Shown here: one piece after another, positions 60,545 through 64,000 of the stretch
Position numbering within the stretch: the first letter of the stretch is position 1
Layout: each line of letters begins with the position of its first letter
The notes under the pieces: generated by a model
What the model saw: the letters and a program-made list of their open reading frames with translations, nothing else
Database searches by the model: none
What the model was told of the DNA's origin: nothing
Position numbers and translations under genes: made by a program
Source: Combretum micranthum
Taxonomy: Eukaryota; Streptophyta; Magnoliopsida; Myrtales; Combretaceae
Direction: 5' to 3'
Assembly: GCA_024138025.1 (NCBI GenBank)
Contig: JAMXBD010001452.1
Location: 303,564-367,563 of the forward strand
DNA length: 64,000 nt

Positions 60545-61170
60545 TAGGAGCTTTTATAGATAAGAATTAAATAGACTTAGAGAATAAGAAAAACAATTAT
60601 ATAATCAAATAGTTGGCACTGAAGATCAAATTCAAAAAACAAAAAGACTTTTGATTAAACAAAAATCTTTTATTAGATTACATAGTTTATTAACTATATT
60701 AAGACAAAGAAAGTTTGCTTAGAAAGAAGCCAAGGGGTTATAAAAGAAATACAAAAAGAATAGGATATATACTTGCATGCCTTTAAGAAGATTAGTACAG
60801 TTACAACAACAAATAGTAAATCTATATATTATAAGTAAAAGAATATTATAAGAAGAAATCACAGATTTTCAAGGACATTTAAACAGAATGCAGATGTGTG
60901 GAAATGAATTATTAAAAGCGCGTAATAGTCAAGATCTACTAGAAAGAAGTGAAACATTAATAAGACAAATTACATAAATTATAAGAGGAAAAGAACGAAT
61001 AATAGAAATAATAGATAACTATATAGCACAACATAGATATAACATAGAAAGGATAATTATATGAATAGATTGATAAGTATAATAACTAAAGATTTACATT
61101 TAGACAGAGCTAGAATGGTAAGAGAATATATAACATAATTAGAACAAGAAATATAAGATAATTTGACAGC
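60545..61170 (+). pseudogene. Caulimovirid coiled-coil ORF, broken
   Basis: One frame gives a K/Q/E/I-rich, helical translation with short runs such as LYNQIVGTEDQIQKTKRLL, LVQLQQQIVNLYIISKRIL and FQGHLNRMQMCGNELLKARN, interrupted by about eight stops, many from single substitutions of Gln/Trp codons. The heptad-like leucine/isoleucine spacing predicts coiled coil. Small ORFs upstream of the polyprotein in several caulimovirid genera have such character; exact homology is uncertain. Confidence 0.5.
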
Positions 61171-61171
61171 T

Positions 61172-61290
61172 TATACTACATGTGCCATCTAGATTTCTAT
61201 ATATTAGTATTTCTGTTGTCTTATAAATCTTATAATGTTTTGTTTTTGTAGTTTAAAAATCTTATACTATCTATGCCATCTAGACTTCTA
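61172..61290. repeat. 90-bp tandem duplication at the fragment junction
   Basis: CTTATACTA...GCCATCTAGA.TTCTATATATTA occurs at about 61171 and again at about 61261, with a few substitutions, exactly where the two viral fragments meet. Confidence 0.75.
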
Positions 61291-62510
61291 TATATTAAAC
61301 TTTCTTCTGGCATTCTACTAGCATTTTTATTTCCTTCGATATGTTTTGATATTTCCCATTTTGCTTCTTTTAATTCTTTCGTTCCTATTTTTATTGGGCT
61401 AAGAAACTTAATTCCTGTAGATATTTCTTGTATTATTCCATCTGTATTTAAATTATATTGTGTGTTACTACCATTTGTTACTCTTCTTATAAATTTTCTC
61501 TTACATGGTCTTCATGTTCTTTACTTTGTAATCCTATTTCCAAATTTTTTACATTATTCAAACTTATCATATAATTAGGTGCACAATGAAATATTCCTTT
61601 ATTCTCATTCATATCTATTTCTATCGTTTCTATTACTACTTTTCGTACATATTTTTGAAATGATTTATCTAATATTATTACTAATAATTTTGCTTCAACT
61701 TTTTTTTTTTTTTCTGACTAGGCCTTTAACTCCTATTACTATCATACCTAAATGTAGTAAGCTTTGTCCTTCCTTTTTTAATTTATTTACAGTTGTCTCA
61801 CTCAACAATTTTATATTTATGGGTTCTGTTGTTATTATAACATTTTCTTCTCTGTTTACTCTATACCCGTTTTTCTTACAGCTCGTTCACTTCATTGAAT
61901 GGAATTGGAGGGAATGGAATTTTAATTCAAAGGTAATATAATAGAGTTGTAATGGCTATTATGGTGTAAAAAGTAAAAAGTAATTATTAGAGTAAAATGT
62001 AAAATATCTATAATGCTTCTTGTATTTATTACAGAGAGAGGCTAATTGTATATGTGTTATTTTCAAGATAAAGGTATTTTATGACAAAGTTAAAAAATAG
62101 ACAATTGAATGGCAATTCATGGTCAGAGACATGAATTGCTATTCATCATTTTACCTAGTAGCAATTCATTATGAATTGTCATTCATTTCAAATGAACACC
62201 GTAATATCAGCTTTACATCGAACGAAGAAGGAATGAGTAACTATTCAGGTCAAGTGAACAGACTGTAAAAGTTAAAGCTACCACATTATATAGTAGTCTC
62301 GGTTTCAATACGTCTATATTCTTATTATTGTAAATTTCTGTATATTTTTCTATGTCAATTACTTCTTCAATTTGTTGCAAAGGTTTTTTTACCTTTCTTT
62401 TTTGTCAGTTTACCTAATATTCCTGTGTTTATTCCTATCTCTTCTCTAGTAATTTCTCCATCTTTTAATCTTCTTCCAGTTCCTGCTATTTGTGTTTCAG
62501 ATCTTGACAT
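61190..62510 (-). pseudogene. Caulimovirid movement-protein-like region (start of polyprotein)
   Basis: An ATG at 62508-62510 opens a frame MSRSETQIAGTGRRLKDGE, then EEIGINTGIL and, after a frame change, QQIEEVIDIEKYTEIYNN. After the MITE insert the frame continues with EGQSLLHLGMIVIGVKGLVR and IFHCAPNYMISLNNVKNLEI. The LHLGMIVIGVKGL stretch fits the conserved core of the 30K-type movement proteins of Caulimoviridae, which carry virus between cells through plasmodesmata. Stops and frameshifts abound, so it is not functional. The capsid, protease and polymerase parts are not in this window. Confidence 0.6.
61876..62216. mobile_element. MITE-like insert within viral movement-protein region
   Basis: Ends TCGTTCACTTCATTGAATGG and (reverse complement of the right end) GGTGTTCATTTGAAATGAATG are imperfect inverted repeats; AATTGCTATTCAT and CAATTCAT words repeat inside. 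Viral coding resumes on both sides. The TSD is not clear, so the superfamily (possibly Harbinger- or hAT-like) is open. Confidence 0.55.
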
Positions 62511-62592
62511 CTTTCTAAATATCTTTTCCTTTATATCCTCTAAATTTTTTTTATCTATAATCTTTAGTCCCTATATATCTCTTAATGTTTCT

Positions 62593-63027
62593 TCAAACTC
62601 TTCCTTGTTTAGTTCTTTGTCTTTTTTTTTCTCTTTCTAATTCTTTTATATTAATTAATGCTCTTTCTACTAAAGTTGTCCTTTCTTTTATTTTAATTAC
62701 TTCTTTCTCTATTAATGTTGTCGTCTTTACTAAATCTTCTATTTTATTATGTAAAGTAACTACTAAAGCTATTATTGTATTATTCTGTCTAACTATTGTT
62801 TTATATGTATCTGTAGGCGGCTCAAATGAATAAAAACCAACTACGTATCCTTGATATGCCCCACTTGCTTTGAGAGCTTCAAGATATTTAGGATGTGTCT
62901 CCAACTTATTTTCCTTCTTAGTCTTTCTAGTCTCTATAATATCTATATATTTTCCAATTTTATTTCTTATAAGTCTTTTATTATTTTTTAGTGTAATTCT
63001 CTTTTTATTTTTCTTTCTGTATATCAT
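62593..63027 (-). CDS. Caulimovirid small coiled-coil ORF, 144 codons, still open
   Basis: From ATG at 63027 the frame reads through a basic start, THPKYLEALKASGAYQGY, FYSFEPPTDTYKTIVRQNN and TIIALVVTLHNKIEDLVK, ending in a long K/E-rich helix and KKRQRTKQGRV. The second half has coiled-coil heptads. In position and character (small ORF just upstream of the movement-protein start) it resembles the virion-associated or second ORF of several caulimovirid genera. The true stop may lie further on: another frame continues with EEFEETLRDI up to the next ATG at 62510. Confidence 0.5.
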   Translation of the reverse strand: MIYRKKNKKRITLKNNKRLIRNKIGKYIDIIETRKTKKENKLETHPKYLEALKASGAYQGYVVGFYSFEPPTDTYKTIVRQNNTIIALVVTLHNKIEDLVKTTTLIEKEVIKIKERTTLVERALINIKELEREKKRQRTKQGRV

Positions 63028-63029
63028 CG

Positions 63030-63990
63030 GTATATGTTCTTAAGGAATCTATAATAAATTTAATATTATTTATTATTTCTTCAGACTCTATTTTATTTTT
63101 TCTTACATGTTATTCTAATGGTTTTAATTGTCTATGAATACATATTTGTCTTTCTTCTAATGACTTCCCTAAACTAATTATCAAGTCTGTTATACTATTT
63201 AGCTATTTATCTTCTTCGTGTAATATGTGTTCAAACTGTTGAAAATAGCAAATATGTCTAAAATTTTTATTCTTTTATATTTTTTTTGTTTAGACTATAT
63301 TTTTCTAAATCTAACCACTCAAATTTCTAATATCACCTATATTGTCAAATTAATTATTAATCCTTTATGATAACCTATATTTGTTTAAGTTGTATCATTC
63401 TTTTTCTCATTTCTTCTGATCTTTCTAAAATTTGTTGATAATTATTATGAAAAAATATTTCAAAAGATCTTGGTGCTTTTCTTGCTTTTATTATTCTTCT
63501 AAAACTCTTTTTCTATCCGTATGCTTCTAAGTTCTGTTTTAAGCCTGTAACACTTTCTTCTAATGTTGTAATAATTTGTCTTCTTTTTTTTTATATTTTA
63601 TATAATCAAGCATAACAATTTGTCAGTTAATCTGAGTCTAAATACTAGTATGTGTCTATGCAAGAATCACTAATATTACTGTATAATCTAAATTTTCTTA
63701 TGGCGACAAGCTATTTTTAATATTAATATGCAAATTATTGATGCTCCTATTATTTCACAAAATTTCATATAAAAATGGTAAAAACTATTAAGGAGGTAGA
63801 ATCTTGTCCAAATTTCTAAGAAAATTTCCTAATGATCTTCGGTGTAGATTTTCTAATTTATCAAATGCAACCTAAAAGCTACTAATAACTATCTGTAAAA
63901 TCTATCTCTACTTATAAAAGCTCTTACGTCTACGTTTTCAACTCCTTCTCTGCAAATTCTATTAAAAGCTGTTAAATTATCTTGTATTTC
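63030..63990 (-). pseudogene. Caulimovirid upstream ORF remnant
   Basis: Frames include NRICREGVENVDVRAFISRD near the window end and further K/E/L-rich helical pieces (for example LEESVTGLKQNLEAYG, RSEEMRKRMIQLKQI), separated by stops. The start overlaps the end of the plus-strand coiled-coil ORF, so it is probably the downstream part of that same ORF in an inverted copy. Confidence 0.45.
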
Positions 63991-64000
63991 TTGTTAATTC

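Larger units (their letters stand above)
59647..61172 (+). mobile_element. Endogenous caulimovirid fragment, plus orientation
   Basis: A leader with an AATAAAG polyadenylation-like signal (59741), a tRNA-Met primer site at 59942-59953, a long AT-rich untranslated stretch and a degenerate coiled-coil ORF (60545-61170) follow the order of a plant pararetrovirus 5' region. No LTR flanks the primer site, which argues against a retrotransposon. It breaks at about 61172, where minus-strand viral sequence begins. Confidence 0.6.
61172..64000 (-). mobile_element. Endogenous caulimovirid fragment, minus orientation
   Basis: On the minus strand, from the window edge at 64000 down to about 61172, come ORF sequence that overlaps the end of the plus fragment (26 bases around AAGATAATTTAACAGCT at about 63985 match 61146-61172), further coiled-coil coding sequence, a 144-codon ORF and a movement-protein-like region. 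It is thus the continuation of the same viral genome but inverted. A MITE-like insert lies at 61876-62216. Confidence 0.62.

Noticed and set aside
60278..60547. 89-codon hydrophobic open frame in the viral leader
   Set aside because: I/L/F/Y-rich from T-rich DNA; looks membrane-like only because of composition.
61273..61941. Two plus-strand frames of 101 and 120 codons
   Set aside because: Antisense shadows of the minus-strand movement-protein-like region.
62425..62833. Plus-strand frames of 71 and 82 codons
   Set aside because: Antisense shadows of the minus-strand viral ORF and polyprotein start.

Overview
This window is AT-rich plant nuclear DNA, very probably from a dicot. The evidence is its repeat content: Copia and Athila-type Gypsy retrotransposons, a Cassandra element carrying a 5S-rRNA-like promoter, non-autonomous hAT, CACTA and Mutator-type elements, and fragments of an endogenous caulimovirid. 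I found no complete host gene, no tRNA or rRNA gene and no CRISPR array. Almost every recognisable protein stretch is a stop- or frameshift-ridden piece of a mobile element.

Layout. 1-1.6 kb: GC-richer patches, possible hAT sub-terminal sequence, and a weak candidate for a tiny spliced minus-strand gene. 1.84-4.03 kb: a TIR element split by a 1331-bp hAT-like element with perfect TIRs and an 8-bp target-site duplication (TSD). 4.5-5.2 kb: the tail of a Mutator-like transposase. 5.8-6.4 kb: a complete Cassandra TRIM on the minus strand. 6.75-10.85 kb: a Copia element on the minus strand with both LTRs. 10.9-14.7 kb: AT-rich spacer with a 161-bp CACTA MITE.

14.7-35.2 kb: a roughly 12.5-kb Athila-type Gypsy element (plus strand) expanded to 20.5 kb by three LTR insertions that can be bounded to the base: a 4805-bp Tekay-like solo LTR (itself carrying a 316-bp MITE), a 1465-bp Athila-like solo LTR, and a 1650-bp solo LTR in reverse orientation. 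Removing the inserts restores the reading order gag, protease, RT, RNase H, integrase, env-like.

35.2-48.2 kb: LTR remnants, an inverted SMART/TRIM relic, a Copia-type LTR relic, an 854-bp hAT element with an 8-bp TSD, and a fold-back array at 47.4-47.8 kb. 48.2-54.9 kb: a decayed plus-strand Copia element whose gag is split by a 2.7-kb LTR-like insert. 56.4-59.6 kb: another Tekay-like solo LTR. 59.6-64 kb: endogenous pararetrovirus pieces, one on the plus strand (tRNA-Met primer site plus a coiled-coil ORF) facing one on the minus strand (coiled-coil ORFs plus movement-protein-like region).

The genes do not form a pathway. The history is one of repeated insertion: Copia, Athila and caulimovirid sequences first, then solo LTRs and MITEs inside them. 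The most unusual signals are the opposed viral fragments, the 5S-like Cassandra LTRs, and a short block ending in the codons for DYYD plus a stop, placed just after a splice-acceptor-like AG in two otherwise diverged long LTRs.
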